A DNA stretch of 64,000 nucleotides from Muricea muricata (GCA_963855995.1 OY979717.1:45806044-45870043); one strand, 5' to 3'. Counted from the first letter of the stretch, positions 10,896 to 24,016 are shown. Numbers and translations are program-made. Notes: generated from the letters alone by a model not told the origin.

Positions 10896-11086
10896 ACGGA
10901 TGACCTGGGAACTAATTCACAGGGGTAAGAGCTCCGTGAAAAATGCTGACTAAGTGTTCTATAGCTGCACGTATTCTACTCCCCAACATACGTGTTTCAC
11001 GCGTTTCATGCAAATACGTTTACAGGGTATGAAACGTACATGTAAAATGATAAATAACGAACAGCAGGTAGTTCAGTAGTGATTTC

Positions 11087-11761
11087 AACCTCGATCCCAG
11101 GGCCTTTTCTTGAATTGGAGAAGGAAAAGTCCCTGGCATCGGCTGGTCTATTTTGTAATCCCATTGGCTCATTCAAACTGTTAATTAAATCATTTAAGAG
11201 TATGATTTATTCATAAAATACAACTGAAGAGAGATTTAAATCATTTAAACCCTTTGCGTAGTTTGTTTATGTAGCTTTAAATCACTTATTCGGCTGACTC
11301 TTAACACTCTTCGTATAAAGTCATATACGTAGAATATCCGTATGCTTCATTATCGGAATTTGATGAAGGTATGGAGACAACTTATGCAAGTTATCAGCTC
11401 ACACACGGCAATCTTCTAAACAAGTTTTAACTGTATTATACCTACTAAGCACTTACTCTACCAGGTTTAACATATTACTTTATTTCATTGAGCATTGTAG
11501 TGTCATATATACAGCCTAAGATGTAGAGCCAGCTATAGTCCGTAGAAGGTTGCTTTTATAGGAAGTTATTTACCTTAAAGCTAGCTGTATTGCATAGAAC
11601 GTTTAAAAATTACTTCTCTGATTTATTATTTATGCAAACACTCACAGAGACCACAGAAATTAACATATTCTTACACCCAGATATTCTGGGTGTCATGTGA
11701 CCAGCCGATGCCAGGGCCTTTTCCCTTCCCTGATTTAAGAAAAGGCCCTGGGATCGAGGTT
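11087..11761. mobile_element. 675-bp inverted-repeat element (MITE-like)
   Basis: The left end AACCTCGATCCCAGGGCCTT (11087) and on through GGCATCGGCTGGTC is the reverse complement of 11699-11761, which ends AGGCCCTGGGATCGAGGTT. The arms are about 60 bp. The interior has no recognised gene. A target duplication could not be fixed. Confidence 0.8.
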
Positions 11762-11867
11762 GTAGTTGTTTACCTGTCTTCGATCGGGCGAGGATATAAA
11801 TTCAGTGTGCGCTAGCAGCCTAGCACTACATCGATTGACGGAATAGCATCAGCTACAAGCTTTCTTG

Positions 11868-12350
11868 TCAAACCTTCTTCGTCTTTTCAAAGTGGGTCGA
11901 GCATGTCAATACATAGGCGTAGATAGCGCGAAATTCGGTCAGTGCTTTAATCACTAATCTGTTTCTCTGCTGCCTTCGTTTGCGGTCTTTTTCATTAGAA
12001 GGGGAACCGTGCAAAGATATGCCTTTTGTATAATGTGTATTGACGATGCTTGCACGACCTGTGCCGCCAGCAACACAAGAGCTACATTTTCGTGAAGGGT
12101 TACCATAAACACATGGAACAAAGAACTGTGTCATGGTTATGACGTCACAGCTCGACTTCAATTTTCGCATGAAAAGTGTCAAATTTCGTGACTTTGAAAA
12201 TCTGTAGAAAAAAACTTTAAAAAGGTTTTCAAATTTAAAATTAGCGCAATAATCTATATCAAAACGAGTAAAAATTTTGAGATCAGCACTTAAAGACTGG
12301 TCATCACTGGTCATCATAAGTACTACATATTCATAGTTTCTTATATTCAT
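11868..12350 (-). pseudogene. Degenerate THAP zinc-finger domain fragment
   Basis: The 160-codon minus-strand frame contains, from about residue 86, KCSSCVAGGTGRASIVNTHY, then GISLHGSPSNEKDRKRRQQ, and near the end CSTHFEKTKK. This follows the THAP pattern: an N-terminal Cys pair, an H-F-P region (here HGSP, so the Phe is changed), basic residues before a normally conserved Trp (here replaced), and a final CSxHF. THAP domains bind DNA and are common in P-element-derived transposases and their host relatives. The first 80 residues do not resemble a protein. The changed key residues and the missing continuation point to a decayed fragment. Confidence 0.5.
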
Positions 12351-12409
12351 AACTTGTTTTGTTTTAAGTTTTGAACTAACAAAAACTCTATTAAATATAG
12401 TCTATATTA

Positions 12410-12545
12410 ATGTAGGTTAGGGGACTAAAATAAAAAGCCTTCAGAGGTTTCTGGTAGTCTCCTAGCCCTATCTTGTAATTATAATCGAAAAGAGAAATAA
12501 TGTAATTAGCTGTAACGGGTGAAATGAATAAATTGGAAATTGAAA
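12410..12545 (+). repeat. Probable LINE 3' tail
   Basis: The segment runs GGGACTAAAATAAAAAGCC, CTTCAGAGGTTTCTGGTAGTC, then AATGAATAAATTGG with a GAAATTGAAATTGAAA tail. Short tandem tails after an AATAAA-like signal are typical of CR1/L2-type LINE ends. No coding part was recognised upstream. Confidence 0.45.
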
Positions 12546-12549
12546 TTGA

Positions 12550-13884
12550 AAATCACTACGCGCGACCTAAGCATAAGTAACATAAAACAAACCGGATATT
12601 GTTTATTTGAGCGCACCAGGGGGCACGTAACACCGTCTATGTAATATTATAGCTACTGTAGTCAAGATGGCATCGGGATTAAACTTCGAATAAAAGTCAT
12701 TCATATGTATTCATTATTTAGAGATGAAATATGTCGTGTATTAAAGGTTCTTGTATATCTAACTTAACAGATGATGGCAAACATAAACGCAAAGAAATCC
12801 CCAAACATAGTATGATACGCCTTTAGTTTATACTACAAATGATGGTTTCGAAATGGTACAAAATCTATGGCAGTTATCATCAAGAGTTGGAGCAATATAA
12901 AACATGACAACACGGAAAATATACGCTTGGATACTTATAGCATATTTAATTTCCAAATTAGCTTTGAACAAGCACGAGCTGCGGCAATTTGCCTATTTTG
13001 AATTTAAATTTGCCACACGCAGTTCTCCTCCAAAATTCAAATATTTGGTAACAAATTTTTGGTAACAAATTTTTTGTAACAACTAGTAAATTACCGAGCT
13101 ACATGTCCTTTTGGACTTTTGGACGAGGGAATCTAACTATTTTGAAATTATAGCAGACCGCGAGATTGCGTAATATAATTACATACGCAAAATGAAATTT
13201 TAAATTTTAACATTGAATTTTCGAACAATTTTTTACTGTATAGATAGTAAGATTATAGTATCACAAATGTATAACAACATGTTCTTTGGGGACAAATACG
13301 CTAAAAATAGAAATATTTGGCTTTTCTGACTAAATTTATACCGATTCACACCCTGTTAAGGTAAAAATGTGGGAATCAGGGACTAATTAAAATTCTATTA
13401 TAAGGATATGTCCTCAATTAATCTTTTGCCAAGTGTTCTTGTGCTTATGTCGATGGTTATTTCCAAACTTCACTGCATTTCTTTGTTTTGTCTTTTGCTC
13501 TATAGCTTGTGCACTGATATCACTAGTGAGATCCAGGTTTTAGTAAGCAGCATGTGTCTCCACTGTTTCTTGTTCATATAAATTAGTGTTCTGTAAGATT
13601 GCGTTGTGTATAAGTCTCTACGACAATCGCGAACAACAGGCGGAGGTTCTTTGACATAAATGCAAAAAATAGACAATCTGCTACAATTCAATGTTTATAT
13701 TCTACCAAAACGACAATATATAATCTATACTAAGTTACCTGCAAGGTAGGGAATGCTGCGTTGCCTTAATTATTTTATAGGTTATTGGAAAATGACATTT
13801 ATGCAACCCAAAATATATTCAGTGGGATTCTAGTGTGCATTATTAGCCTGCCAGTACATTACTTTGCTTGACTCAGTTTGTCTG
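12550..13884. other. Unassigned AT-rich sequence
   Basis: No supported gene. Local repeats of ATTTTTGGTAACAA near 13050 are minor. Confidence 0.4.
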
Positions 13885-14927
13885 CCAGAAGATATCATGT
13901 TTCAGACTGGCTTAAGCATAAGGGGTCAAAAGGGGTCAACGTTGAACGAAGTCGAAAGGCAAATGCTTTATCGATAAGGAATATTTTTTTACAGCTACAG
14001 TGAACTCTGGAATATTTAGTTGTAGAATAATTATGTTTGTTGGAAATATTTTCTGGAACACAAACACTCGAAATTTAAAACTGTCATAATTCCACGGCAA
14101 ATAATGTCGCGTGAACAGCACATGCGTTTTAGAACATAACATGAATATGTTATGCAGCGTCTCTGTTCAACTGTGGTTTGTTAACTTCGATTACAGTTGA
14201 CTATTAGGACAAATGGTAATGTTGGAAAATTATTATCGACAAAAAAAAACGCGCTTTAATACAATTTCACAGACGTGATACTATCAAATAGAATGTATAT
14301 TAAAATTCCCTTGCAATTTAATACGAGATTTAACTTGTCGTGCGAATAACAAACTCGTTTTAAATTGTAGTTAGTACTTGACTATTAACGCAAACAGCAG
14401 ACTTCAAAAATGAATATATTCAGAAAAACAAATTGTCTTCCTCTCGCATATATAATTTAACCTTGATAAGGCATTTGCTTTTGAGTTATGACCACTGGAT
14501 AGTGCATCGTAATACAAAATACAAACAAAATTGAAGCCCGAAACGTACACGTCATATTTTGAGAGCGGCGGCCATGTACATATAAGTGCCCCACTCAAGA
14601 ATTAAATCAACGTAGTTTCTTTTAGAAAACTGATCTTTCGGAAGCTTTTGCCTTAAAACGTAAAACTTTTGTTTCAAAACGTAAGCTATTTGTCCTGTAG
14701 TAGAAATCTATAGCATTCGATGCTCAAGTGGGACCATTTAAGCTATTTGTCCTGTAGTAGAAATCTATAGCATTCGATGCTCAAGTGGGGCCATTCAACA
14801 TGGCCGCAAGTCTAAAAATATGACGTACTTCTGGCTTCAAAACCCAACAATAGATGCGCTATCGAGCTTTATGCTTTTGACTAACTACGATTTTTTAAAC
14901 AGCCAGTCTGAAACATGATATCTTCTG
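13885..14927. mobile_element. 1.04 kb element with perfect 27-bp inverted ends
   Basis: The 27 bases at 13885-13911, beginning CAGAAGATATCATGTTTCAG, are the exact reverse complement of 14901-14927, which ends TGATATCTTCTG. The interior codes for nothing recognised and holds the 57-bp tandem duplication at 14683-14796. It looks like a non-autonomous DNA transposon. Flanking target duplications are unclear. Confidence 0.75.
14683..14796. repeat. 57-bp tandem duplication
   Basis: Two adjacent copies of a 57-bp unit starting AAGCTATTTGTCCTGTAGTA, differing at only two positions (GGGACC against GGGGCC, and TTT against TTC at the end). The near-identity suggests a recent duplication. Confidence 0.95.
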
Positions 14928-16390
14928 AACACAAGACAAAATTGGTGACGAAACACAGGTGAGTAAAGCTGTTCTGCGCATTCCCGAACGCACATGACCA
15001 TAATGCACTGCGGTAAACATGGTTTGAGATAAATTCTCCCCTACATATACACAAATTAGGTCTGCTGCTTCGCTCGCTCGCTTTAGGTTCGCTCGCTCCG
15101 CAGCAACTATATTACACTATGAAAGCATGCATACAAGTCTGCCTGATTTGTCCAATCAAGCGCGATTATACAAAACTGAGGTGCTATGTTATAGTAGGTT
15201 ATTAAATTACAACTATAATTGGATGCGAGTAAATTAACATATTGATATGTGCAATGTTTAATCTATAAGAAGTGCGTTTAAATGTCTTACTGTTTGTCGC
15301 TATTCCGCGACAAAGCTAGGGAAGGGTTCCATCAGTTTGAAACATTGGATGACATCAAAGTAAACCACGGAATTTCCCAACGTTTGTTGTTTCAATTAGC
15401 GTAACGGCAGTCTTAAGATCTCTCTCATTTTTTCGCTTGTATTTGTTCTACGCTTATTTTCGTGTTTAGTTACCTTCGAAACGGGAAAGAACAAGTCTTT
15501 AGACGTCTTTTGGGTGTAATTTTGTGGGAAAATAATGTGTGATTTGTGTGTCCTTTTTCGTTTGTTTATGCGCTATTTGTTGAGATTTATATTGGAAATT
15601 AGCTTCGCGCGCAGGGTATGATGAAGGAAACTGGAAATTAGACCTTCTGCGCATGCGCAGGTCAACGAAATCAGTTACCGCAAAATTCAAACTCTTTGTT
15701 AAATTTGGCGCATTTCATACTAATTTTATGTATATTTAGGGCGATTTAAGTATGTCAAAATGAGCGCAATGTTCTGGGTTTTGCATGTGTTTACTAGCTC
15801 ATAAACAAATCATTTGGTGCCTGCTAAAGATGATTGTGAAGGGCAGTCTGACTCTGACTCAAATGCAAGCATTATTATTATAGTGTCGATCGTCGAACAG
15901 TTGTATATAGTGATTTTTATTGTACACTACATGTACATTTAGATATTCTAACTCATTGTAATCGAACGTTATGTCAGTTTTAAATTTTACTTCACTGTGT
16001 ATAGTTATATAATACTTATATATGTGTCCATTGTGATTACCGTTTATTTTCATGATATACACTATAGTCATTAAGTCATAGTTCACAATACAAACGAGTA
16101 GAGGGTCAAAACCTACTTGACTTCAATTTTATAAAATACATTGTAAAATTGAGAGGATAACGCGCTCAGCTGAACCGGTCTAGCGCTCGAAGCGTGCGCT
16201 TTGGTCTTTAATAAAGCCATACTGCTTCAATGGCGCGTTACTAATTGACAAAAAGCGACTGGGTACCAGAGTGAGCAAATGTTATTTACACAAGCGGGAA
16301 GTTTGTTATATTTGGAAAGCCATATAGGAGCGTCTAAATTACTACATGACACCAGCAATCCTTCCAAATATATTGAGACTTGTATATAAA
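14928..16390. other. Unassigned sequence with a small GC-rich hairpin
   Basis: At 15061-15112 CTGCTTCGCTCGCTCGC and GCTCGCTCCGCAGCA give a short repetitive hairpin. Otherwise no supported gene. Short frames on the minus strand near 15500-16086 have no domain. Confidence 0.4.
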
Positions 16391-16394
16391 TCTA

Positions 16395-16890
16395 TTAAGG
16401 GGGTCCACTACTAAGAAATCATGGTTTTTCATTTCTAATGCTATCAGACTATAGTTTAACTATGTTGTCACGCCTTCTTCCCTGACTTGAAAAATATGTT
16501 GTTAAATATGTAGTCTCAAATTCAAATTAGCTGCGAATTTCATTACCGTGTATTCCCATGGGTATACAGAGAACAGATTGTGATTTTAATAGTACACAGT
16601 ACGTAAACCAATTCTGACAATTCTTGCACGGCTAAAATTATGCATTTTAACTTCCACTGGGAATTAGATTTTGTTTTAGAACAACGTCTGTCAAATTGCA
16701 AGAATGCAATGCTGCTAGTTTGAATTTCAATAGTATCAGGTTTTTTTACTCATCCTGTACTGTGTACTTAGTCACGATCTGTTCTCTGTATACGTATGGG
16801 AATACTTAAAGTTCCGTAACGAAATTCGCGGCTAATTTGGATTTGAAAGGGCATCAGATTTTTTTTACTCACCCTGTACTGTATAGCACG
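16395..16890. repeat. TTAAGGGGGTCCACTA-type repeat with internal inverted repeat
   Basis: It begins TTAAGGGGGTCCACTACTAA at 16395, the same terminus as the element at 42870. A segment AATGCTATCAGACT..AGTTTAACTATGT recurs near 42765. Inside, ATTAGCTGCGAATTTC..GTATACAGAGAACAGATTGTG (16525-16600) is inverted at about 16760-16850. The matching right terminus was not found, so the copy may be truncated. Confidence 0.6.
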
Positions 16891-17785
16891 ATGATATTAT
16901 GGCAATCAGCCTATTTGAATTAATAGTTCCACTTGGTTTCAGCTTAAAACGTAAAAGACAAAGGAAAAACTCGCTTCGCGTGAAAATATAGGGCAGTGGA
17001 AAACGGCTTTATTTGGCAATATATTTAGTCATTTTGCGAATGCATGTATTGATAATAAAGAGACTTGATATTTTGCATGCTACAGAATTTATTGAACACA
17101 TTATGTTTATATCAATGTTGTAGTAATTTAAATGAGCGCTAGTGTTATGAAAGGTTGAAAGAATTGTATGAAGGGTTATATTTTATGAACTGCAGTTTTA
17201 CACACGAGGTCGTTTCCGACCGTTTTCACAACAGTCAAAATGTAAACGATATATGGACTACAAAAATTCTCATCGCATGAAGTTTCTAGTTTTTGTCCAG
17301 AGACAAGGTATATGTTGGTTTTCACTAAATTACGCTGGGAGCTTTGGAGATAATCTGGAACGAAGATGCTTGGAATTGACACAATGTGCACGTACACTTC
17401 ATTTTATTTCATTTCAGTAATTCACTTATACGACTGTTGTGAACGTCGAAAATAATTTATCCTTAGTCTATTTGCTCTGCCAAAATTTCAATTCTTGTAC
17501 AATTTTGGCGGCTCGTTTATCAGTGCTCTGGCGCCTCCAAAAATCCTTGCTGGGGAGGTCATCTGCCTCTGTCAGCACGTTACTAATAGGACCACATATT
17601 TACTTCAGCCGATGTTGCAAGCCTGGCCGTATACCACTATAATTGACGCATCAATAAGTTTGAACTGTGACTGTTCAACAGATAGTATACCCGCAGTTAA
17701 TAAAACCCGCAGCTTTCTTCTACCGGTATGCCTATAACAGTGGCTGTTCCCAAATGACAGTATAGCCATAAAGATGTAAGCCTAT
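16891..17785. other. Unassigned sequence
   Basis: No supported gene. Two overlapping plus-strand frames near 17440-17740 have no recognisable domain. Confidence 0.4.
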
Positions 17786-18320
17786 TAGTCCAGGACCTGT
17801 ATAGGAGTTTGTATGCATTTCATTTGCCACAAGTAATTCAACTGTTTTAGGGTAAAATGACCATGCCGGTCAACATGGCATATGTGCCAAAACCTGAATC
17901 CGGGGCGAAAGTCCTCAAAATGACTCCGCCTTGAAACGGCAGTGTCGACATAGCTCTAACCTCAGACCAATGCAAGCAACAGCATTTCTGAAGTGCCTAT
18001 AGTGTTTAGAAAAGTTGCTTATGGGGGTGGTTATTAGAAGCAAAACATTGCCTAACTATAATATTTTCCAAGAAAATCACCACTCAACATGCTAGGTCAG
18101 CAGCTAATTATGCATAAAATCATTAAAATTGCTGGCAGAAATTAAATTTTCATATTTCCTAAAAAAAATTATTATAACATGAAAAACCATGTTCAATTGT
18201 ATCCAATTCTTGCAGATTTCAAAAGGATTGACATTATCTTGTTGATATACAAGGCACTGTATTTCACTTACCCCCCGCAAAAACACGATTTCAGCCATAT
18301 TTTCCGTCTTGTTTGCTTTT

Positions 18321-18479
18321 TTATCGCCGACCAGCCGAAGTCTCACACAATTCTTGCACTTTTCCGTAATCACAGATGACTAAAGAAAAATTCAGCCCAG
18401 TTTCGACTTGTTCTGAGCCTGTGCCATCTACTTTATCTCCGATTTTCCATCCTCGACAATTAGCCAAAATTGCCGCCAT
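18321..18479 (-). CDS. 52-aa ORF in the left arm, unknown
   Basis: The frame begins MAAILANCRGWKIGDKVDGT and ends ETSAGRR-stop. The same-length frame exists in the other arm at 19349-19507. No domain was recognised. An overlapping frame (18104-18373, containing GDKKANKTENMAEIVFLRG) is also open in both arms. About ten of the 52 residues differ between arms, so there is no sign of purifying selection. It may be the remains of a captured first exon, since GGGGGGTAAGTG, a donor-like site, follows. Confidence 0.2.
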   Translation of the reverse strand: MAAILANCRGWKIGDKVDGTGSEQVETGLNFSLVICDYGKVQELCETSAGRR

Positions 18480-19348
18480 TACGAAGTCTTGCCGCTTTTC
18501 TGTCCAATAAATGTGACTTCTTCGTCTTTGTGTGTATTTATACTATGTAATCCAACAATACTTTATACTATTGAATTTCTGAAGGTCATTTTGTTAAATT
18601 TGATCAAATTTCAATATAAAAATCCACCCACATAAAATCGAGTCTCTTCGAGCTTCAAAATAATTTGAAAGTCACGCGCAATCGTCACGAAAATTCCTCG
18701 TGGGCGACCATACCGGAGGGAGTGAATATTTTCACGAATGCGTTTGCATGTTTATATTTGCGTATTATTTTGTTTTTAAGCTTTAACTACAAGAAAATCT
18801 GACAGTTATGCATTTCTCCCATGTTTATTTTGAGGGCTATGCCAGTGCAGATACGTACGTTTCAATTTTAAAATCTTAGTGGGCTAATAGTGGCTTTTAG
18901 TGGCTTAAACGCTTAGTTATTTTACACTTTGGCATAATAAAAATCGCCCTTTAAATAAAAATGGGGAAATGCGTAAGTCTGTCTGATTTTCTTTTAGTTG
19001 AAGCTTAAAAACAAAACAATACGCAAATATACATGAACATAGAATAATATGAAATGTTTACTTGGCTTGCTGTGGAAACGAGCAAACGTATTCGTGAAAA
19101 TATTCACTCCCCCGGTATGATCGCCCACGAGGAATTTTCGTGATGATTGCCCGTGACTTTCAAAATATTTCGAAGCTTGAAGACACTCGATTTTATGTGG
19201 GTGGATTTTTATATTGAAAATTGATAGAAGTTTACAAAATCACCTTTAGAAATTCAGTAGTATAAAGTGCTGTTGGATTACTTAATATAAATACACATAA
19301 GGACGAAGAAGTCACATTTATCGGACACAAAAGCGACAAGACTTCGTA

Positions 19349-19507
19349 ATGGCGGCAATTTTGGCTAATTGTCGAGGATACAAAATCGAGGATAAAGTAG
19401 ACAGCACAGTCTCAGAACAAGTCGAAAATGGGATGAGTTGTTCTTTAGTCATCTGTGATTATGGGAAAGTACAAGAATTGTATGAGACTTCCGCTACTCG
19501 GCGATAA
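19349..19507 (+). CDS. 52-aa ORF in the right arm, unknown
   Basis: The inverted counterpart of 18321-18479: starts MAAILANCRGYKIEDKVDST and ends ETSATRR-stop. It is probably not a functional gene. The donor-like GGGGGGTAAGTG follows in this arm too (about 19551). Confidence 0.2.
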   Translation: MAAILANCRGYKIEDKVDSTVSEQVENGMSCSLVICDYGKVQELYETSATRR

Positions 19508-20042
19508 AAAAGCGAACAAGATGGAAAATATGGCTGGAATCGTGTTTTTGCGGGGGGTAAGTGAAATACAATGTCTTGTATATCAACAAAATAGGGTCAA
19601 TCCTTTTGAAATCTGTAAGAATTTGATTCAATTGAATATGGTTTTTCATGTTATAATAATTTTTTTAGGAAATATGAAAATTTAATTTCTGCCAGCAATT
19701 TTAGTGATTTTATGCATAATTAGCTGCTGACCAGGCATGTTGAATGATGATTTTCTTGGAAAATATTACAGTTAGGCAATATTTTGCTTCTAATAACCAC
19801 CCCTATAAACAACCCTTCTAAACATTATAGGCACTTCAGAAAGGCCGTTGCTCGCATTGGTCTGAGGTTAGAGCTATGTCGACACTGCCGTTTCAAGGCG
19901 GAGTCATTTTGAGGACTTTCGCCCCGGATTCGGGTTTTGGCACATATGCCATGTTGATCGGCATGGTCGTTTTACCCTAAAACAGTTGAGATTACTTGTG
20001 GCAAATGAAATGCATACAAACTCCTATACAGGTCCTGGACTA

Positions 20043-22094
20043 TATATGTAATAAGTAAATCACCTCTTGAATCCAGTTCATATAATTTTTGCATGCGGAT
20101 TTTTTACAATGCTTCCAAATATAAGATTAGAAGATTCGTATGCATTGAAAATTTCAAATATATCGTGAGTCAAATTGGTTTTGACTTTTGACCTGATAAG
20201 TATGCAATAAGCATAGGACCATTACAAATGGAATATGACGTTTCGAGCGATGGTTTCACATCGCGAAGTTAAAGTGACGACTGTATTGTTGGTTGAATGT
20301 TCGATTAATACTGCATGATCGAAGTTTGCACGCTGGAGTGTGATGTTCTTTTATTTGCACGATCGGGAAAAGCGTTAGCGCGTTAAAATCTTTGTCATGA
20401 CTCAAAATTTTTATACATGTCTGTTTGTTACCCTCAGACTCATTAGAAACATTGTTGAAGATAGTGCTTGTTAGCGTACGATAGAAAAAAAATTCGTGTC
20501 GATATACAGTTATATCAACACTAGTGGAAAAATTTGCCAAAAACAAGAAATTGGATGTGAGCACAATTTTTAGTTTTTCCAATTTTTACACGGTTGATAT
20601 GGCTGTATATGAATAGGGAAAAGTGTTTTATACATATTTATTTTAAAACATTGCACAAAAATATAAAATAAATTTAACAGAAAAGAAGCAAAAAATTTTC
20701 CGTGTTGACATTGAATTATATCAATATGGCTATTAGTCAATGGGGACGTTCAGAATTTAAAAATGTATATTATAGCATGTTATTGGCAAATGCGATTGCA
20801 AAAACGGGCAGCATCGACCTAGGAGGGGACCACAATATATAGTTTAAAAAATTATCTGATTGTACTAATATAATATAATACTGTAGGATCTACAGCGCAT
20901 TTGTGCACGTATCTTTCAAAATTTGCTGCTAGATGATTAAGTGTGTGTTTAACATAATATGTTGTTTTTAAGAAACATCTGTTTTCATTCATGATATAAT
21001 TTGTTGAACAGCCAAAACAATCGGGAAATTTATTTTGTAAAATTTCCGAACCAATCGTTTCGTAGCATTTTTAACGGCGAGCCCATTAAGCGCAATTATG
21101 GTTGATCCCTTCAATATTTTAAGCGCTTATTTCCCACTGCTGATGATCATTCAAGCATGATGGCGAAGTACTACGTGAGAGTGTTTGCTTCTTCATTGGC
21201 CGTGTTGGTAAGTTTTTTGTATTGATGTGTGAGTGTGTACGCGCAAAATTCGTTCTAAAGGTATGCCACAGTACAACCAAGAATTCCAATTCGACAATCT
21301 CGTTTTCTTATGCAATTTACACGCATTTAATTATTTTCAGTTTTTTTAAGCCAAGGTTAAGTTCTTTAGATTCATATTTACTTGAATTTAGATTTCTTTC
21401 GATCCTATGATATACATATATTGCTTTACCATACTTCTGGGGCCATTTGTTCAAAAGCAGGTTAACTTAACGCTGTGTTAACTCAGAATTCAAAGCAAAT
21501 TTTCCTAATGCTTATTGGTATACTTGAGAATGTGTTTTGATCAACGTTTTCTTTTTCCAAGTTTTAAAAGAAAGGGATACATTGAAATACACAAACGAAA
21601 ACAGTGGGTTGAATTTAACCCACGGTTAGCTCTAACCGAGCCTTGAACAACTGCATGGCCTCTAGAAAACAATAATTCTAAATCATAGATTATAGACAAA
21701 TTGTGGTCTGCATGCATGAATGTTTAAATTGTTTCCTTATCTTGAGCCGGTTCCTTAAAACTCTAGTCTAATACAGTTGCAAACATTAAAAAAATCGAAC
21801 GGAATGAAATTGCCGAAATTCCTTCAGCACTTACGTTACGCAACCTAGGCGTTGTATCAACGTCGCCACTTTCACCTGATTTAATACATCTCAAAATGTA
21901 TCGCCACGTTCCGTAGCAACTTTGAAGTCAAATTAATCTTAAACTCGATAAAATAGTTGTATATTTATTGTGGTTCTGAACATATGCACGGTCTTTTAAA
22001 TGAAAATTGAATTTAGAACTGCAGATTAACTTTGTGTGAGAGCATTGGAAATGCCAGTATTGTTATACACCAAGCTGAACATGTTTTTTACATG
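20043..22094. other. Unassigned AT-rich sequence
   Basis: No supported gene, RNA or repeat. Frames at 20256-20582 (minus) and 21222-21410 (plus) have AT-driven composition and no domain. Confidence 0.4.
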
Positions 22095-22345
22095 AGGTAT
22101 TGCAAACCATATCTGAGTATATAGAGATTAGTTACAACAATAACGAATATTGTCTAACTTGGGATAGTTAATTAATATGATGTCTCCATGGAGTTTGTAT
22201 ATATATATATATATATAAAGAGCATGCCCTAGATAGTTGTTAGTATAATGAGTTTTTTTTGTTATACCATGGATTTTAGACTGTGATAGGACGTAATATA
22301 TTTGGAAAAAAGGTTAATTATCACTGGATCGTTAGGTCATTGCAC
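22095..22345 (+). repeat. Diverged duplication, copy 1
   Basis: It shares GAGGTATTGCAAACCAT, CAACAATAACGAATATT, GAGTTTGTA..TATA, GAGCATGC..TAGATAGTTGTTAG and AGTTTTTT..TTATACCATGGAT in the same order with 24017-24272. It contains a (TA)n of about 20 bp near 22199. Confidence 0.75.
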
Positions 22346-24016
22346 AATGTGCATGTTGAGCTAACGTTTCGTAATGTTACTTCGGTCACAGAAATTTTCT
22401 TTGCCAGAATAAAAAAGATCGTTTCCATGTCAACGAGAAGTACAAACACGAGTCAACTAAGTTAATAATAAATGCTGTGCGTAGGGTGTTTAAGATCGAC
22501 AATTGACATGATTGTATGAATATATCTTTTCGCAATTTTGAAAGGAAACCGATAAAAATTATAAATGTTGTCTAAAAAATGGAATCCAATTTCCAAACGT
22601 GTTTAAGTGTAAAATAAGTGGTGAACACAATAAATTTTATAGTAAACAATTAAGTTTCCAGCTGTTGAATGACACAACTTAAATTTTGTACAATGAGACG
22701 AAATGAGGGAATACGGGTTGAATGTAAAACCGTACAAAAGAAGAAGGGACTAACTAACCACGGCCATTTCAAAAGCTCATTTGTTGATAGCTGATTATTA
22801 GAATTTAAAACGTATAAACTGTAACGAAATTTTTATACAGTTGGATGAAACGCTTTGGCAACAAATTTCTTTATCCTGAAGTGAGCTGGACATCTTGATA
22901 ATAGCAATATGCAAGAGAGGTAAATGCAATTATGCAAAGTAGTCTTGGTTGTTATTGGCTTGTACACACGTATAAGGTAAGATAGCACAACATTAATATT
23001 ACACCAAGCTTTTCAAAGACTCAACCAATACGAATCTCCTTTAAACAACCACTGAAGAATTTTTACAAAAATTGTTCATTCAACTTAGATTCACTTATTT
23101 ATTCTTATCCTTATTGTAAAATAATTGTGTCATTCAATAGTTGAAAGTCTGGTCCTTTCTAATAAAAAAAACTGCGTTTACGCCTTAACTTTAGCCATCG
23201 TGTCACACCTGGAGTCCAGCGAGAATTACATGAATCATAAGCAAGGCCATATAGACTAAGAATCCATATCATGCTGTTTTGAAAAGAGCTAATTTGCAGC
23301 AGATTGTGAAATTTAATTCATCTGACTGCAGTTAAATATTTGCTCACTGCTACTTGACAATGATATTTAAACACATATGCGGCGTCTTTGACCCAATGAG
23401 GATGGGTTAATCTTGTTTAGCGAGTGCAACGAGAATGAACAAAATGAATTTTAACAGCAATCATTGCATGAAACTTTTTAGGTAAATATACTACAAATAC
23501 AACACAATGAATGTTTGTATATATAACAATGTATAAACAATGCATCATTATATTTAAGCGTATTTTCAGTGCATTTTTTGCTTTTGTTTGTGACAGATAT
23601 TATGCTGAATATTTAATTATATGGAATAATTCACGAGTCATAGGCAAAGTAATATCGTTATTAATGACGAATATTTCCAAAGACAATCCGAAGAATTTCT
23701 AGAGGAGATAAAAGAACGAGAGCTTTAGCAGATGAGTTCATGTTTGTGAAAGGTCTGCTTTATACATCGTATTTTAATCACGTCGAATACAATTTAAATG
23801 GCTAACCTCATTATCTATTATTTGAATTGCATTCAATGCGACTGAAATGAGACGTATAAAACAGGCCAAAACAGGTCGAAGATGCTAAAAAAGCATAAAG
23901 ACTTCTATAACTCAAAGAAAGGGAACTCGATTGGAAGGCATAATGCACTTAGAAATTAAGTTCAATATACCGAGCGGCGTTTTGAAAAAGCTTTATTTCA
24001 CATGACCTATTATTTA
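22346..24016. other. Unassigned AT-rich sequence
   Basis: No supported gene lies between the two duplicated blocks. The frame at 23511-23702 shows no domain. Confidence 0.4.

Larger units (their letters stand above)
17788..20040. mobile_element. 2.25 kb foldback element with TA flanks
   Basis: The left arm from GTCCAGGACCTGTATAGGAG (17788) to about 18840 returns inverted from about 18948 to 20040, which ends CCTATACAGGTCCTGGAC. The centre is near 18895. TA dinucleotides flank both ends (17786-17787 and 20041-20042), as expected for TA-targeting superfamilies such as Tc1/mariner. The terminal nonamer GTCCAGGAC is itself self-complementary. The arms have diverged by substitutions and small indels. 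No transposase is present. Confidence 0.8.

Noticed and set aside
20256-20582. 108-codon minus-strand frame
   Set aside because: No domain, AT-driven composition, no splice or promoter support.
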